Notes: generated by a model not told the origin, from the letters alone. Counted from the stretch's first letter, positions 8,310 through 17,364 are shown. The stretch: DNA of 64,000 nt from Caldilineaceae bacterium (GCA_019637685.1 JAHBVF010000003.1:124001-188000); one strand, 5' to 3'. Numbers and translations are program-made.

Positions 8310-9895
8310 ATTGGACTTTTGACAACGGCGAAACGACTCAACTATCGTTGAGTGAAAAGAAGAATCTGTACAAGTGAGCCAGGGAGCCAAAATCAGGCCG
8401 TTGTGGCGGTTTTTGGTCCCTTGACGACTACTTTTTGGCGTGGTCGCTTGGGCAATCGGGTGCCCCGACGCCGACCTGGCGAATAACCTCGGTGTTTGGG
8501 AGGCTGTGCCGGTGTCCCCAACTGGCGAATAATTCGGGCAAAGTCCCTCTGCACCAGAGTCGGGGAGATAAGCCGTCGTTTCATCACAGGCAGGCTGCGT
8601 TCCCAAGGACGAGGGAGGGCTTCGGCCAGATGACGAGCCATCCAAAGCTGTGCATAGGCAACGTGAACCAGTTGCCACCAGTGTTCCTCCCGCTCGACAT
8701 CAGGTGTTTGAAAAGCAATCAGACAGAGTTTCTGCTTGCCGAAGCGGAAGAAATGTTCCAGGTTGAAGCGACGGTCATAGCTCTGGTAGATGTGGAGCAA
8801 GGTCAGTTCGTGACGCCGCCCCCCCATGACCAGTAGCCAAAGGGGATGCTTGCAAGCCTGATTGCCTTCTGCGTCATAGCGCACAACCTGGACCAGGGTG
8901 AAAGGATGCTCATGCATGGGCAGCTGTTGGGGCTTGCGCTTGCCTCGCATGAGCATATTGTGCCAGGCCTGGATTTCAATCCGGTAACGCTTGCCCCGAC
9001 GACTGCTCTCCCATAGGGTTTGGGTTTCGTCTGGCGTTGTCCAACTTTCCGGGTCAGAGAGGGAGAACTTCGTCCCATACCAGGTTGGATGCCCTTTGCC
9101 TGGACTGGAGGCTTCTGTCTCTGCCGGTCGATATTGATGGTGGAATGTTCGGTTGCTGCGCACACGTGCTATAGTGACCAGGTTGGAGAACTGGCGATGA
9201 CGATGCAAATAGGCTGGTTTGCTGTAACTGGTGTCGCCCACTTCCACAGTCAGGTTGCGCCCAAAGGGAAAACGGCTATCCTCCAACAGCGAGTCGATTT
9301 GCTCTGCCCCTACCATCTCTTTGTCGTCCCTACTGTGTACCCGCCGGGAGAGCAAGGGCACAACCCAACTGGGGGTCAAACCGGCTTCTTCTTCCAGTCC
9401 CACAGCCACCGTTGAGTATTGATGGCCGATGGTCACCGGCAGTTTCCCTTTCACCACTTCTGGCTGATAGACCATTCCCCGGTCCTCCAGCGTCTGGGCG
9501 TAAGGACGAGGGGCTGGTGTCACATCCACCATCAGCAGCCAGAACGGCCTCTGTCGGGGACGTGGCAGATAGGAAATCGTCCGTTCCGCCAGCCAATTCT
9601 CCGGTAGATTCGCTTCGTCGATTGCCTTGAATAGGCTCGAATAGCTCCGTCGGAAAGCCGGGGATAGGCTATATTCCACCACTGATTTCGCATCGGGCGT
9701 ACTACACATGGCGTCCAACAGTTCCATGACTGTATCTGCTCGATTGTCGAGCTTCTGGTACAATCTGTACCGAAACTGCTCCAGATCTTTCGTGCTCTGT
9801 TTGATATCCATGCACTTCTTCTGGCGCAGTTTTCCTTTTTCGTCAACTATTCCCTTGTCTCGTTTGTGTTCCCTTTGTCAAAAGTCCAATGTGCT
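8305..9895 (-). mobile_element. Complete insertion sequence with 16-bp inverted repeats and 5-bp target duplication
   Basis: The element proper is 8310-9890 (1581 bp). Its ends are perfect 16-bp inverted repeats (ATTGGACTTTTGACAA at 8310-8325 and its complement at 9875-9890). Both sides are flanked by GTGCT (8305-8309 and 9891-9895), a 5-bp target-site duplication. One transposase gene fills it on the minus strand. Each terminal repeat contains TTGACA pointing inward, a possible -35 box. The intact frame, identical ends and perfect duplication indicate recent movement. IS family assignment needs an ISfinder comparison. Confidence 0.92.
8393..9811 (-). CDS. DDE transposase of the insertion sequence
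   Basis: A 472-aa protein with an RNase H-like DDE core related to the IS4/IS701 superfamily. Likely catalytic residues are Asp96 in LLMVDVTPA, Asp193 in VEVGDTSYSK and Glu352 in NLEHFFRFGKQKL; the E-x-F-F-R-F-x-K-Q pattern after the third acid is typical of this group. The C-terminus is strongly basic (GRRRGTRLPKRPRQK), as expected for DNA binding. ATG 9811 follows an AGAAGAAG stretch. It would cut and join the 16-bp ends described for the element. The frame is undamaged, so the element may still be active. Confidence 0.85.
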   Translation of the reverse strand: MDIKQSTKDLEQFRYRLYQKLDNRADTVMELLDAMCSTPDAKSVVEYSLSPAFRRSYSSLFKAIDEANLPENWLAERTISYLPRPRQRPFWLLMVDVTPAPRPYAQTLEDRGMVYQPEVVKGKLPVTIGHQYSTVAVGLEEEAGLTPSWVVPLLSRRVHSRDDKEMVGAEQIDSLLEDSRFPFGRNLTVEVGDTSYSKPAYLHRHRQFSNLVTIARVRSNRTFHHQYRPAETEASSPGKGHPTWYGTKFSLSDPESWTTPDETQTLWESSRRGKRYRIEIQAWHNMLMRGKRKPQQLPMHEHPFTLVQVVRYDAEGNQACKHPLWLLVMGGRRHELTLLHIYQSYDRRFNLEHFFRFGKQKLCLIAFQTPDVEREEHWWQLVHVAYAQLWMARHLAEALPRPWERSLPVMKRRLISPTLVQRDFARIIRQLGTPAQPPKHRGYSPGRRRGTRLPKRPRQKVVVKGPKTATTA

Positions 9896-10036
9896 ATCTG
9901 TGGATGATTTTCACTGCTATCTGTGTCAGCCGGTCGTGCCGCCTGACTTGAAAATAGAGACACAGATTTACGCAGAAGACACAGATTACGCAGATTCTAT
10001 CCGTGTTTATCCGCGTTCATCAGTGGCTATTTTCAG
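9896..10036. repeat. Composite palindromic repeat, copy 2, adjoining the IS right end
   Basis: Starts with the continuation of copy 1 (ATCTGTGGATGATTTTCAC). It then contains CCTGACTTGAAAATAG near 9943-9957, the words ACACAGATTTACGCAGA and ATCCGTGTTTATCCGCG, and closes with CTATTTTCAG at 10027-10036. The outer ends are inverted copies of one another. About 300 bases here lack any gene; 10037-10194 only provides the 5' region of the next gene. Confidence 0.75.
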
Positions 10037-10194
10037 ATTAACAGGACGGGATGCTTTTGGGTATTTTGCTCACGCAGCACAGACAGATTCGGGAGAAGCG
10101 TATCGCTGACTGTTCGCATGGCCCAGTTGTTTACCCATATTTTCCTCTACTCAAAAATCGAATCCGAGCGGGATGCCGCCAAAGGAGAAAACCA

Positions 10195-12285
10195 ATGCGA
10201 CAAACACTTTTGCCCCGGGTGATTGGCGTTCTGACACTGATTGCGCTGCTGCTGCCCGCTCGGTCGGTGCCTGTGGCCCTGGCCGAACCAACCGAGCCAG
10301 CAGCAACCAAGGACGATGAGATCATTTATATCGATGGCGGCAATTTTATCCGCGTCATTGATCCCAATGTGGCGGCTGGAACCCAGGAAATCAAATGGTC
10401 CAGCCCGGACAACAATTGGTTCGACTTTGCCACAGGCGATTTCAACAATGACGGCGACCAGGAAATTGTCGCGATTGGCGGCGGCAAACTGACAGTGTTT
10501 GATCCTGTGGTGCGGGATAACAGCATCGTGCCCGATGGCGATGTGGATCTGGTTCCCTGGAAGCGCCTGTACGAACGGGCGTTGAACGGTGCCGATATTA
10601 TCGGCGCAGGCAATCTGGACCAAAACGCGCCGGGCGACGAAATTGTGGTTGGCTACAATGTAAATGAAGGTGGGACGACCTATCGGGTGGATGTGTTGAA
10701 GACCAGCGATGGCGGTCGGACCTGGACCACCCACCTGAGCCAAGGCTTTGGTGGCAAGTGGACGTATATCAAAGTCGGCAATATTGACAACCAGGGGTCG
10801 GATGACCTGCTGCTGGGGCGGACAACCGCGGGCGACTCGCTGGTGGAAGCCCACCAGGTGGACAACAACTTCGCCACAATCTACTCCCGGGCCGACAGCA
10901 CTCTCTTTACACAACGGGACGGCGCTATCGGCCAGGTATACGCGGGCGGGACCGGAGAGACAGTGCTCCTGCGCACCTTCAGCGGCACTACCCAGGCCGC
11001 GGTCCTGCTGATCTATCAGTTCATCAATGGGGCCTGGCAGATTATTGAAGACGAAAATAACGCCCAGACGGATGACTCGGCCCACTATTTCCCCCATCCT
11101 TTTACGCTTGTGGTGGGGGATGTGAATGGCAACGGCGACGATGAAATCCTCTGGCTGCGGGAAGCGCCGGTTGGCGACACTGTCACCGTGCGCATGGTAA
11201 TGGTCAATCGAGGACCGGACGCGCTGCCCGCTTTTGAGACGCCCCTGGACGCAGACAACGGCTACCGGGCGCTGGCAATGGGCGATCCCGACGGCGACGG
11301 TCGCCAGGAAGTGGCCGTCATGCGCGACAATCGCATCCGCTACTTTTATGCAGTAGAGACGGGCAACACGGGTCTCTTCACAGACTATTCGGGCATTAGC
11401 ACAAACCGCCGCAGCATTCAGATGGCAAACCTGGACGGCGACGGCTACAAAGCCGGGGCCAGACTCAGTGCCAATCCTGGCTCGCTCTCCACCACTCTGG
11501 AAGCAGGCACTGTGAAAACCCAGAATGTGAGCATTCAGATCACGAATGTGGGCAGCGGGGGCAATCTGCCCATCACTGTTGTCAAGGAAGGCGGAGCCAC
11601 CTGGTTCAGCTTTACCCAGGGGGCCAACAGCACACCGGCCAGCATCTTCGTCACCCAATTCGATGCGTCGGAACTGGCACCTGGCAAGTACACAGACAGG
11701 CTGAAGGTGACCTCCTCGAATACGAGCGTACTCAACCAGCCCTTCTTTATTCCCATCGAATTGACGGTTACCCAGGCCAGTTTTTCCCTGAACCCTACTT
11801 CGTTTGCCATTGCCACGAAGAAGACGAACCCGACAACGGAAACCCAGGACATTGTCGTCAACGGTCTGCCAGGGCTGACCTTCTCGGCAGCCATCCTGAG
11901 CCAGCCCGAATTCAACGCGGCCCGGGCCGCGCTGGGCGGTGCGCCAACCCGTGGCCGACTGGACGCTGACGGCTCACTGGTACTGGGCAATGGAATGGCG
12001 GAAGTGGAAACCACAGGTCTGCCGCTGCTCAACGCCAGCTCTGTGTCGGCCAGCAACTGGCCGTCTGGTCTGGCCTGGGCGTCTGCCTCTTCCGCGGGGA
12101 CGACTGTACCGGACACCATCACCATCGCCATCTCACCCTCGCTGATGCCAAAGGGATATGGCGCGGGTGTCCTGCTGGTGTTGGCCGACGACAGGGCCGG
12201 TGCCTTCCCGGAGAATGTGAAGTTCAGTGAGTTCACTGTCGTTCGTACAGATACGCCGTTCTACCTGCCAATTATTCAGAGATAA
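10195..12285 (+). CDS. Secreted FG-GAP/VCBS-repeat surface protein
   Basis: A 696-aa exported protein. ATG 10195 is supported by AAAGGAG upstream and by a signal peptide (basic RQTLLPR, hydrophobic VIGVLTLIALLLPA, cleavage near ALAEP). Residues about 80-440 hold FG-GAP/VCBS-type repeats with calcium-loop signatures such as GDFNNDGDQEIV, GDVNGNGDDEILWL and GDPDGDGRQEVAV, which usually form a beta-propeller. A beta-sandwich region (about 460-690) follows. The protein ends in FYLPIIQR, a tail also seen in the surface protein at the window's right edge. It probably acts at the cell surface in adhesion or ligand binding; its partner is unknown. Confidence 0.75.
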   Translation: MRQTLLPRVIGVLTLIALLLPARSVPVALAEPTEPAATKDDEIIYIDGGNFIRVIDPNVAAGTQEIKWSSPDNNWFDFATGDFNNDGDQEIVAIGGGKLTVFDPVVRDNSIVPDGDVDLVPWKRLYERALNGADIIGAGNLDQNAPGDEIVVGYNVNEGGTTYRVDVLKTSDGGRTWTTHLSQGFGGKWTYIKVGNIDNQGSDDLLLGRTTAGDSLVEAHQVDNNFATIYSRADSTLFTQRDGAIGQVYAGGTGETVLLRTFSGTTQAAVLLIYQFINGAWQIIEDENNAQTDDSAHYFPHPFTLVVGDVNGNGDDEILWLREAPVGDTVTVRMVMVNRGPDALPAFETPLDADNGYRALAMGDPDGDGRQEVAVMRDNRIRYFYAVETGNTGLFTDYSGISTNRRSIQMANLDGDGYKAGARLSANPGSLSTTLEAGTVKTQNVSIQITNVGSGGNLPITVVKEGGATWFSFTQGANSTPASIFVTQFDASELAPGKYTDRLKVTSSNTSVLNQPFFIPIELTVTQASFSLNPTSFAIATKKTNPTTETQDIVVNGLPGLTFSAAILSQPEFNAARAALGGAPTRGRLDADGSLVLGNGMAEVETTGLPLLNASSVSASNWPSGLAWASASSAGTTVPDTITIAISPSLMPKGYGAGVLLVLADDRAGAFPENVKFSEFTVVRTDTPFYLPIIQR

Positions 12286-12351
12286 GGGTATTCAGAGATA
12301 AGGGCGTTGGGAACGAGCGCTTTTCCCCATTGCCCAGCCGATAACAGAACA

Positions 12352-12397
12352 AAAAAGAGAGTGCCCCATTCAGAAATGAATGGGGCACTCTCTTTTT
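12352..12397. terminator. Bidirectional intrinsic terminator
   Basis: Perfect 21-bp arms (12352-12372 and 12377-12397) with a GAAA loop. A-tract and T-tract flank the GC core GAGAGTGCCCCATTC, so it works in both directions for the convergent surface-protein and sirtuin genes. Confidence 0.93.
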
Positions 12398-12419
12398 CCA
12401 GGGCACTGGACGGTACAGT

Positions 12420-13187
12420 TCAGCGCCGTTGAAGACACATCTCCACCAGCCGGGGAACCGAGCGGGTGACATCCTCGTGAATGAGCAGGTCGGACTGATC
12501 GTCCAGGAGGGTTGCAGTCAGATTCAGCGTGAGGATGCGTGCGCCCGCGCGCTTGGCCAACAAAGGCAGATCCGCGGTGGGCATCACTTCCAGGCTGGCC
12601 CCTGCCACAATCACCAGATCGCAGGTCAGTGCGGCCTGCTGGGCCTGGGCCAGCAGATGCGCGGGCAATTCTTCGCCAAAGAGCACCACATCCGGTTTGA
12701 CAATATCGCCGCAATGGGGGCAAACCGGGACCGTTTCGGTCAGGTAGAGGAGGGGCCAGAAATGTTGCGCCTCCAGGTGCAGACCGCAGCCCATACACAA
12801 GCCATCCTGGGCGCTGCCGTGGACGTGGAGCACCGAATGGGTGCCCGCCTGCTCGTGGAGATCATCAATATTCTGGGTGACAACCGTATGTAGCAGCCCC
12901 ATCTGCTGCAGGCGGGCAAAACCAGTGTGGGCCGGGTTGGGGAGGGCGTTGCGCATCTTCTCGGCCAGAGGGCGCAGCCAGCGATAGAAGCGTTGGGGAT
13001 CTTCGCGCACGCCCCAGACCGAAGCGATCTCCAGGGGATCGGCAAACTGCCAGATGCCTGTGCCCGGCGAACGGAAATCGGGGATACCAGAGCGGGTGCT
13101 GACGCCCGCGCCCGTGAGGAGCAGTGTATGCGCTGATTCCAGAATCAGGTCCCTGGCCTGCTGATAGGCTTTAGGGGCAACAGCCAT
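12420..13187 (-). CDS. cobB: Sir2-family NAD-dependent protein deacylase
   Basis: A 255-aa sirtuin. It removes acyl groups from lysines using NAD, giving nicotinamide and O-acyl-ADP-ribose. Motifs in order: GAGVSTRSGIPDFRS (26-40, NAD binding), TQNIDDLHEQAG (104-115), HVHGS with the catalytic base His123, and a zinc knuckle made by Cys131, Cys134, Cys156 and Cys159 (CMGC and CPHC). ATG 13187 is preferred over the longer frame to 13205 because GGAGG sits five bases upstream. The symbol is by family resemblance; the deacylation preference is not readable. It stands alone, divergent from the phosphatidyltransferase. Confidence 0.9.
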   Translation of the reverse strand: MAVAPKAYQQARDLILESAHTLLLTGAGVSTRSGIPDFRSPGTGIWQFADPLEIASVWGVREDPQRFYRWLRPLAEKMRNALPNPAHTGFARLQQMGLLHTVVTQNIDDLHEQAGTHSVLHVHGSAQDGLCMGCGLHLEAQHFWPLLYLTETVPVCPHCGDIVKPDVVLFGEELPAHLLAQAQQAALTCDLVIVAGASLEVMPTADLPLLAKRAGARILTLNLTATLLDDQSDLLIHEDVTRSVPRLVEMCLQRR

Positions 13188-13256
13188 TCTGCCTCCTCGC
13201 AACATCCCAAGCGCTCCTTAAGCACAGATGCAACAATTCTTTTGATCCACACCAGA

Positions 13257-13286
13257 TTGATTTGCGCAGGAGAGAAATGGTATACT
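13257..13286 (+). promoter_or_regulatory. Promoter for the CDP-alcohol phosphatidyltransferase gene
   Basis: TTGATT (13257-13262), an 18-base spacer and TATACT (13281-13286), about 50 bases before the gene start. Confidence 0.6.
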
Positions 13287-13339
13287 GCAACGGTCGAAAC
13301 GAGTGCGCGCCCAGAACCCGTTGAAAGAGATTGTCCATT

Positions 13340-13951
13340 ATGATGTCCAAATACATCCGGCCCTATTTTCTCGATCCCATGTCCCGCCTGGCCCACTGGC
13401 TGCACCAGCGGGGTGTGACGCCCAATGCGGTGACAATTGCTGGTTTTGTGCTCACGCTGCTCTCCACGCTGATGCTCGCCGCGGGAACACTCTTCTGGGG
13501 TGGCCTTCTCCTCTGGGCAGCTTCAATGTTCGATATGCTGGACGGCGCGCTTGCCCGCTATGCGAATCAGGTCAGCAAATTTGGCGCGTTTCTGGACAGC
13601 ACACTGGACCGCTATTCGGAGAGCATTACCTTTTTGGGCCTGGCTTTCTATTTTTCCTATGTGCCCGGCAGCCAGACCGAACTTTTCCTGATCTTTCTGA
13701 CGCTTATCGGCTCGTGGATGGTGAGCTACACCCGAGCCAGGGCCGAAGGGCTGGGCATTGAGTGCAAAGTTGGTTTTCTGCAGCGTCCAGAGCGGTTGAC
13801 GATTCTCATCGCGGGACTGATCTTGGGTCTGGTTCTGCCCGCGCTGTGGGTGTTGGCCATCTTTACAAATGTCACGGCATTTCAACGGATCTACGAAGTC
13901 TACACCCGGATCGGTCGTGTGCCCGGCGGGCAGACCAGCCTGGACAAATAG
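13340..13951 (+). CDS. CDP-alcohol phosphatidyltransferase, phosphatidylinositol-phosphate synthase-like
   Basis: A 203-aa integral membrane enzyme of about six segments, the usual length for the family. The signature D-x2-D-G-x2-A-R-x8-G-x3-D-x3-D is complete in DMLDGALAR and then FGAFLDSTLDR (about residues 69-98). It binds the metal and CDP-diacylglycerol and transfers the phosphatidyl group to an alcohol. The conserved R-A-R-A-E stretch and short length resemble archaeal/actinobacterial inositol-phosphate enzymes, so the acceptor may be inositol phosphate; glycerol phosphate is possible. ATG 13340 is chosen for its distance from GAAAGAGA; TTG 13331 and ATG 13343 are alternatives. Confidence 0.85.
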   Translation: MMSKYIRPYFLDPMSRLAHWLHQRGVTPNAVTIAGFVLTLLSTLMLAAGTLFWGGLLLWAASMFDMLDGALARYANQVSKFGAFLDSTLDRYSESITFLGLAFYFSYVPGSQTELFLIFLTLIGSWMVSYTRARAEGLGIECKVGFLQRPERLTILIAGLILGLVLPALWVLAIFTNVTAFQRIYEVYTRIGRVPGGQTSLDK

Positions 13952-14007
13952 CGTTCTGACTTCTGGGCTTGGCTTATTACACCGTAAACTAAGTAATTTG
14001 ACGTTGC

Positions 14008-14082
14008 CGTAGGTGCAGTTTTGAACTGCACAGGCAGCCGAAGAGGCATTCGTCCCTTGCACAGCTACAAGCAGCGCCTACG
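14008..14082. repeat. GTAGGTG-type palindrome
   Basis: Outer arms CGTAGGTGC (14008-14016) and GCGCCTACG (14074-14082) pair with one mismatch. An inner hairpin GTGCAGTT-TTG-AACTGCAC lies near the left arm. The element shares its opening words with the palindrome at 33484-33550. It lies between two convergent gene ends. Confidence 0.6.
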
Positions 14083-14110
14083 ACAAGAAAAGACTTTGTT
14101 TACAGTGTAC

Positions 14111-14836
14111 TTATTCCTCCAGCGCAAAGTAGACGACTTCCTCGTCCCACTGGTAGCCCGGTTTGTAAATCAGCCGGAAATCGTCCTCGTCCTGGGGCGC
14201 AATCACACAGACCGAGCCGCTGACAGTGGCCCCGTCAAAGAGTTCCCGGTCCAGTTCTTTCGGGATCACCCCACAGCGGGTTTCGGTGGCGTAGGTGGTA
14301 TAGATGACGCCCCGATCCCCTACGACCAGATAATCGCTGTCATCAATCTGACGCGGTGTCGCGACGTCACCGCTGGCATTCGTCACCTCTACCTCGGCCA
14401 ACACCATCCGCATGCCCTCGCCCGGCGGATCGTTGAACTGGTTCTCGGCCAGCACAATCTCCCAGGCATCAAAATTCACCCCCAACACCCGAATGATCAG
14501 CCCATCCGGTGTTGACCAGGGCTGGCCCAGGGGCACGGGCGCTGTGCGCGAGTTGTTTCCACTGGACGTGCGGGTGGAAACAGGGCGCGGGGCCGCTGGC
14601 GTCTGGGAATCATGCGATGAAACGCCGGCAAACAGGCGAGTGGCGGCCCCGGCAACTTCTGTGGCCCGTTCGTCCAGAGCGTCCGCGGTGGCCCGCAAAT
14701 CCCGACCGGTCAGCGTCTCCCCTTCTGTTTCCGGAAAAAAGGCAAAGAAGAGCGCGGCCAAAATCATAGCCAGCCCAATAATTGCCACAAAAAGGATGAT
14801 GCGGCTTTGCATAGAACGTACAGGTGGTCTCGGCAT
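14111..14836 (-). CDS. Membrane-anchored protein with a DUF4352-like C-terminal domain
   Basis: A 241-aa protein of unknown function. A short basic N-terminus is followed by one membrane segment (about 11-34, IILFVAIIGLAMILAALFFA), then a polar low-complexity linker to about residue 95. A beta-rich extracytoplasmic domain (about 100-241) has PLGQPWSTPDGLIIRVLGV, GMRMVLAEVEVTNAS and DYLVVGDRGVIY, the strand pattern of telokin-like DUF4352 domains. Two cysteines (in TRCGVI and SVCVIA) could form a disulfide. It is transcribed divergently from ffh from its own promoter. Confidence 0.6.
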   Translation of the reverse strand: MPRPPVRSMQSRIILFVAIIGLAMILAALFFAFFPETEGETLTGRDLRATADALDERATEVAGAATRLFAGVSSHDSQTPAAPRPVSTRTSSGNNSRTAPVPLGQPWSTPDGLIIRVLGVNFDAWEIVLAENQFNDPPGEGMRMVLAEVEVTNASGDVATPRQIDDSDYLVVGDRGVIYTTYATETRCGVIPKELDRELFDGATVSGSVCVIAPQDEDDFRLIYKPGYQWDEEVVYFALEE

Positions 14837-14904
14837 GGGAACTTTCTGGGATATGCGGTTTCAAAACTGTGTGGGAAGAGCAGATCACCGCACCCCCGCC
14901 AGGA

Positions 14905-14933
14905 AGGATAGCAACCCCCGGATGTTTCGTCAA
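14905..14933 (-). promoter_or_regulatory. Promoter for the DUF4352-like gene
   Basis: On the minus strand TTGACG (14933-14928), 17 bases, TATCCT (14910-14905), about 70 bases before the start codon. Confidence 0.6.
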
Positions 14934-14960
14934 TTTTGCCCTGGTTGTATAGGCCCGCAT

Positions 14961-14989
14961 TTGACCACCCGCCCGTTGTCGAGTAGAAT
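14961..14989 (+). promoter_or_regulatory. Promoter for ffh and the downstream translation block
   Basis: TTGACC (14961-14966), 17-base spacer, TAGAAT (14984-14989), about 80 bases before the ffh GTG. It is back-to-back with the minus-strand promoter at 14905-14933. Confidence 0.65.
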
Positions 14990-15073
14990 TGATGTTCGGT
15001 GCGGCAGGGATTGGCCGCGCCCATACACAACAATACACGCTTAGCATTCATTATCCGATTAGGACATCATTTC

Positions 15074-16465
15074 GTGTTCGAAAGTCTTTCCGACAAACTC
15101 CAGGCTGTCTTTTCCCAGCTTGCCTCCCACGGCAAGCTGAGCGAGGCTGATGTCAACGCGGCGCTGCGCGAGGTGCGGCTGGCGCTGCTGGAGGCAGATG
15201 TCAACTTCAAAGTCGTCAAAGATTTTGTCGGGCGCATCAAAGAACGGGCCATCGGCGTTGAGGTGATGGACAGCCTGACCCCGGCCCAACAGGTCGTGAA
15301 GATTGTCAACGACGAACTGATCAATCTGCTGGGAAAACCCGCGCCTCTGAATTTGTCCAGCCAACCGCCCACAGTGATTATGCTGGTGGGTTTGCAGGGC
15401 GCGGGCAAGACGACAATGGCCGGCAAGCTGGCTCTGCGTCTGCGCAAGCAGGGCCAACGCCCCCTGCTGGTCGCGGCGGATGTCTACCGGCCCGCGGCCA
15501 TCCAGCAGTTGCAGATTCTGGGCAAACAGATCGACATTCCGGTCTACAGCGAGGGAACCGAAGTTCCCCCCGCGACGATTGCCCGCAATGCCATTCGGAC
15601 AGCCAAAGAAAAGGCCCACACAGTCGTCATTCTGGACACAGCGGGCCGCCTGCAAATCGACGACGCGATGATGCAGGAGTTGGAGCAGGTGCGTCTGGTC
15701 AGCCGCCCGGCAGATGTGCTGCTGGTGGTGGACGCGATGACCGGGCAAGAGGCTGTGCATGTGGCCGAGGGCTTTCACGCCCGGGTGCCCACCACCGGCC
15801 TGATTATGACGAAGATCGACGGTGACGCGCGCGGCGGTGCTGCGCTCAGCATCCGTGAAGTGACCGGTGTGCCCATCAAATTTCTGGGCACAAGTGAAAA
15901 GCTGGATGGTCTGGAACCCTTCCAACCAGACCGGATGGCCAGCCGCATTTTGGGCATGGGGGACATCCTCACCCTCATTGAACGGGCACAGGACAATATC
16001 TCTGAAGAAGACGCCGCCGCGATGGAGGAACGGCTTGCCAGCGGCCAGTTCGACTTCGAGGATTTCTTGGACCAACTCAAGCAGATCAAGCGGCTCGGAT
16101 CGGTCACCGATCTCCTGAAGATGATCCCTGGGATGAATCAGATTGCCAAAGATGTGGACCCCCAGGAGGCCACCAAAAACCTCAAAACGGTGGAGGCGAT
16201 CATCAGCAGTATGACTATCCACGAACGCCAGAACCCCCACGTGCTCAACGGCAGCCGGCGGCGACGCATTGCCAGCGGCAGCGGCACAACTGTCAACGAC
16301 GTCAATCAGCTTGTCAAGCAGTTCAAAGATATGCAAAAGATGATGAAACAGATGGGTGTGATGGGCGGCAACCGCAAGAAAAAGCGGGGGCGAAAAGGAG
16401 GACGTCGCGCGGGAGCCGGTCTCCTGGGCGGCGGCAATCTGATGGATATGTTCGGCAGACAGTAA
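15074..16465 (+). CDS. ffh: Signal recognition particle protein Ffh (SRP54)
   Basis: A 463-aa GTPase that with 4.5S/6S RNA targets nascent membrane and secreted proteins to FtsY. GTG 15074 encodes MFESLSDKLQAVF, the canonical Ffh N-terminus, with AGGA upstream; the longer open frame is not conserved. The N domain spans about 1-95 with ALLEADVN. The G domain has GLQGAGKTT (106-114), DTAGR and TKIDGDARGGAALS. The methionine-rich M domain (about 325-440) carries the RNA-binding GSRRRRIASGSGT segment and ends in a glycine/methionine tail. The SRP RNA gene was not found in this window. Ribosomal protein S16 follows 77 bases downstream. Confidence 0.97.
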   Translation: MFESLSDKLQAVFSQLASHGKLSEADVNAALREVRLALLEADVNFKVVKDFVGRIKERAIGVEVMDSLTPAQQVVKIVNDELINLLGKPAPLNLSSQPPTVIMLVGLQGAGKTTMAGKLALRLRKQGQRPLLVAADVYRPAAIQQLQILGKQIDIPVYSEGTEVPPATIARNAIRTAKEKAHTVVILDTAGRLQIDDAMMQELEQVRLVSRPADVLLVVDAMTGQEAVHVAEGFHARVPTTGLIMTKIDGDARGGAALSIREVTGVPIKFLGTSEKLDGLEPFQPDRMASRILGMGDILTLIERAQDNISEEDAAAMEERLASGQFDFEDFLDQLKQIKRLGSVTDLLKMIPGMNQIAKDVDPQEATKNLKTVEAIISSMTIHERQNPHVLNGSRRRRIASGSGTTVNDVNQLVKQFKDMQKMMKQMGVMGGNRKKKRGRKGGRRAGAGLLGGGNLMDMFGRQ

Positions 16466-16542
16466 TTTGGATTTTTTCGTAAACCAACGACAGGTCCGGC
16501 ATTTTTTACCGGGACAATTGATTCACAAGGAGTGAAGAACCA

Positions 16543-16872
16543 GTGGTTCGTATTCGCCTGCGCCGTATGGGTGCAAAAAAGAAACCGTTTTACCGCGTTG
16601 TGGTTGCCGATCAACGCAATGCCAGGAATGGCCGTTTTATCGAAAATATCGGGACCTACGATCCTTTGAGCGATCCCCCCACCATCAACATTCAAGGTGA
16701 TCGGGCTACCCAATGGCTGCTCCAGGGCGCACAGCCCAGCGATGCAGTGGCCCGCCTGCTCAAGAAGATCGGCGTGTTGGGCGAGGATGGCTCGGTCATT
16801 GCCCCGGCAGAGACGCCAGCAGAAATTGCGGCAGAGGCTCCGGCAGAAACCCCGGAAGCCGTGGCCGCCTAA
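16543..16872 (+). CDS. rpsP: 30S ribosomal protein S16
   Basis: A 109-aa ribosomal protein of the 30S body. GTG 16543 has a strong AAGGAG Shine-Dalgarno. The core (1-82) is textbook S16: [20 protein letters not shown] and then ENIGTYDP, with [18 protein letters not shown]. The C-terminal 25 residues are an Ala/Pro/Glu repeat ([21 protein letters not shown]) beyond the usual 80-90 aa, an extension seen in various phyla. It belongs to the ffh-rpsP-khpA-rimM block. Confidence 0.97.
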   Translation: MVRIRLRRMGAKKKPFYRVVVADQRNARNGRFIENIGTYDPLSDPPTINIQGDRATQWLLQGAQPSDAVARLLKKIGVLGEDGSVIAPAETPAEIAAEAPAETPEAVAA

Positions 16873-16982
16873 GAACGCGGGCGTCGGTGGGAATGCCGAT
16901 ATGAAGTGTCGATGTAAAATGTCGATGTCGATATGAAGAATAGCGCACCCATTCGTATTCTTGTTTTTAAGTCAGTTATCCA

Positions 16983-17100
16983 TGCCCGGTGGGGCACAAT
17001 CAGCACTGAAAATAGGGACGCAGATTTACGCAGAAGACACAGATTACGCAGATTCTATCCGTGTTTATCCGCGTTCATCAGTGGTTATTTTTAAGTCAGG
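16983..17100. repeat. Composite palindromic repeat, copy 3, inside the rpsP-khpA gap
   Basis: A TGCCC-GGTG-GGGCA hairpin (16983-16996) leads into CTGAAAATAG (17006) and a body nearly identical to copy 2 (9960-10026). It closes with TTATTTTTAAGTCAGG at 17100, 12 bases before the khpA start codon. Confidence 0.8.
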
Positions 17101-17112
17101 AAAGGCGGGACG

Positions 17113-17340
17113 ATGGAAAAGCTCGTTGAGTTTTTGGCGAAATCTCTGGTAGAGCACCCGGACGCGGTGGAAGTCAGCCAGCGTTCCTACCGGGATCGGG
17201 TCGTCGTGCGCCTGGTTGTGGACCCGGAAGATACGGGGCGGGTGATCGGCAAAGGTGGTCGGGTTGCCAATGCCATCCGAACCGTCATGCGGGTGGCCGC
17301 GGCCAACGATGGACGGGACGCCACGCTCAAAATTCTGTAG
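17113..17340 (+). CDS. khpA: KH-domain RNA-binding protein KhpA
   Basis: A 75-aa single KH domain. The GxxG RNA-binding loop is in GRVIGKGGRVANAIRTVMR, flanked by the usual beta-alpha-alpha-beta elements. KhpA binds RNA, often with KhpB, and influences cell division and envelope gene expression in Gram-positives. Position between rpsP and rimM is the classical context. A GGAAAGG Shine-Dalgarno adjoins the end of the repeat, so the repeat may supply part of this gene's translation signal. Confidence 0.93.
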   Translation: MEKLVEFLAKSLVEHPDAVEVSQRSYRDRVVVRLVVDPEDTGRVIGKGGRVANAIRTVMRVAAANDGRDATLKIL

Positions 17341-17364
17341 CGTCCCCGGATAATTGCAGGTACG

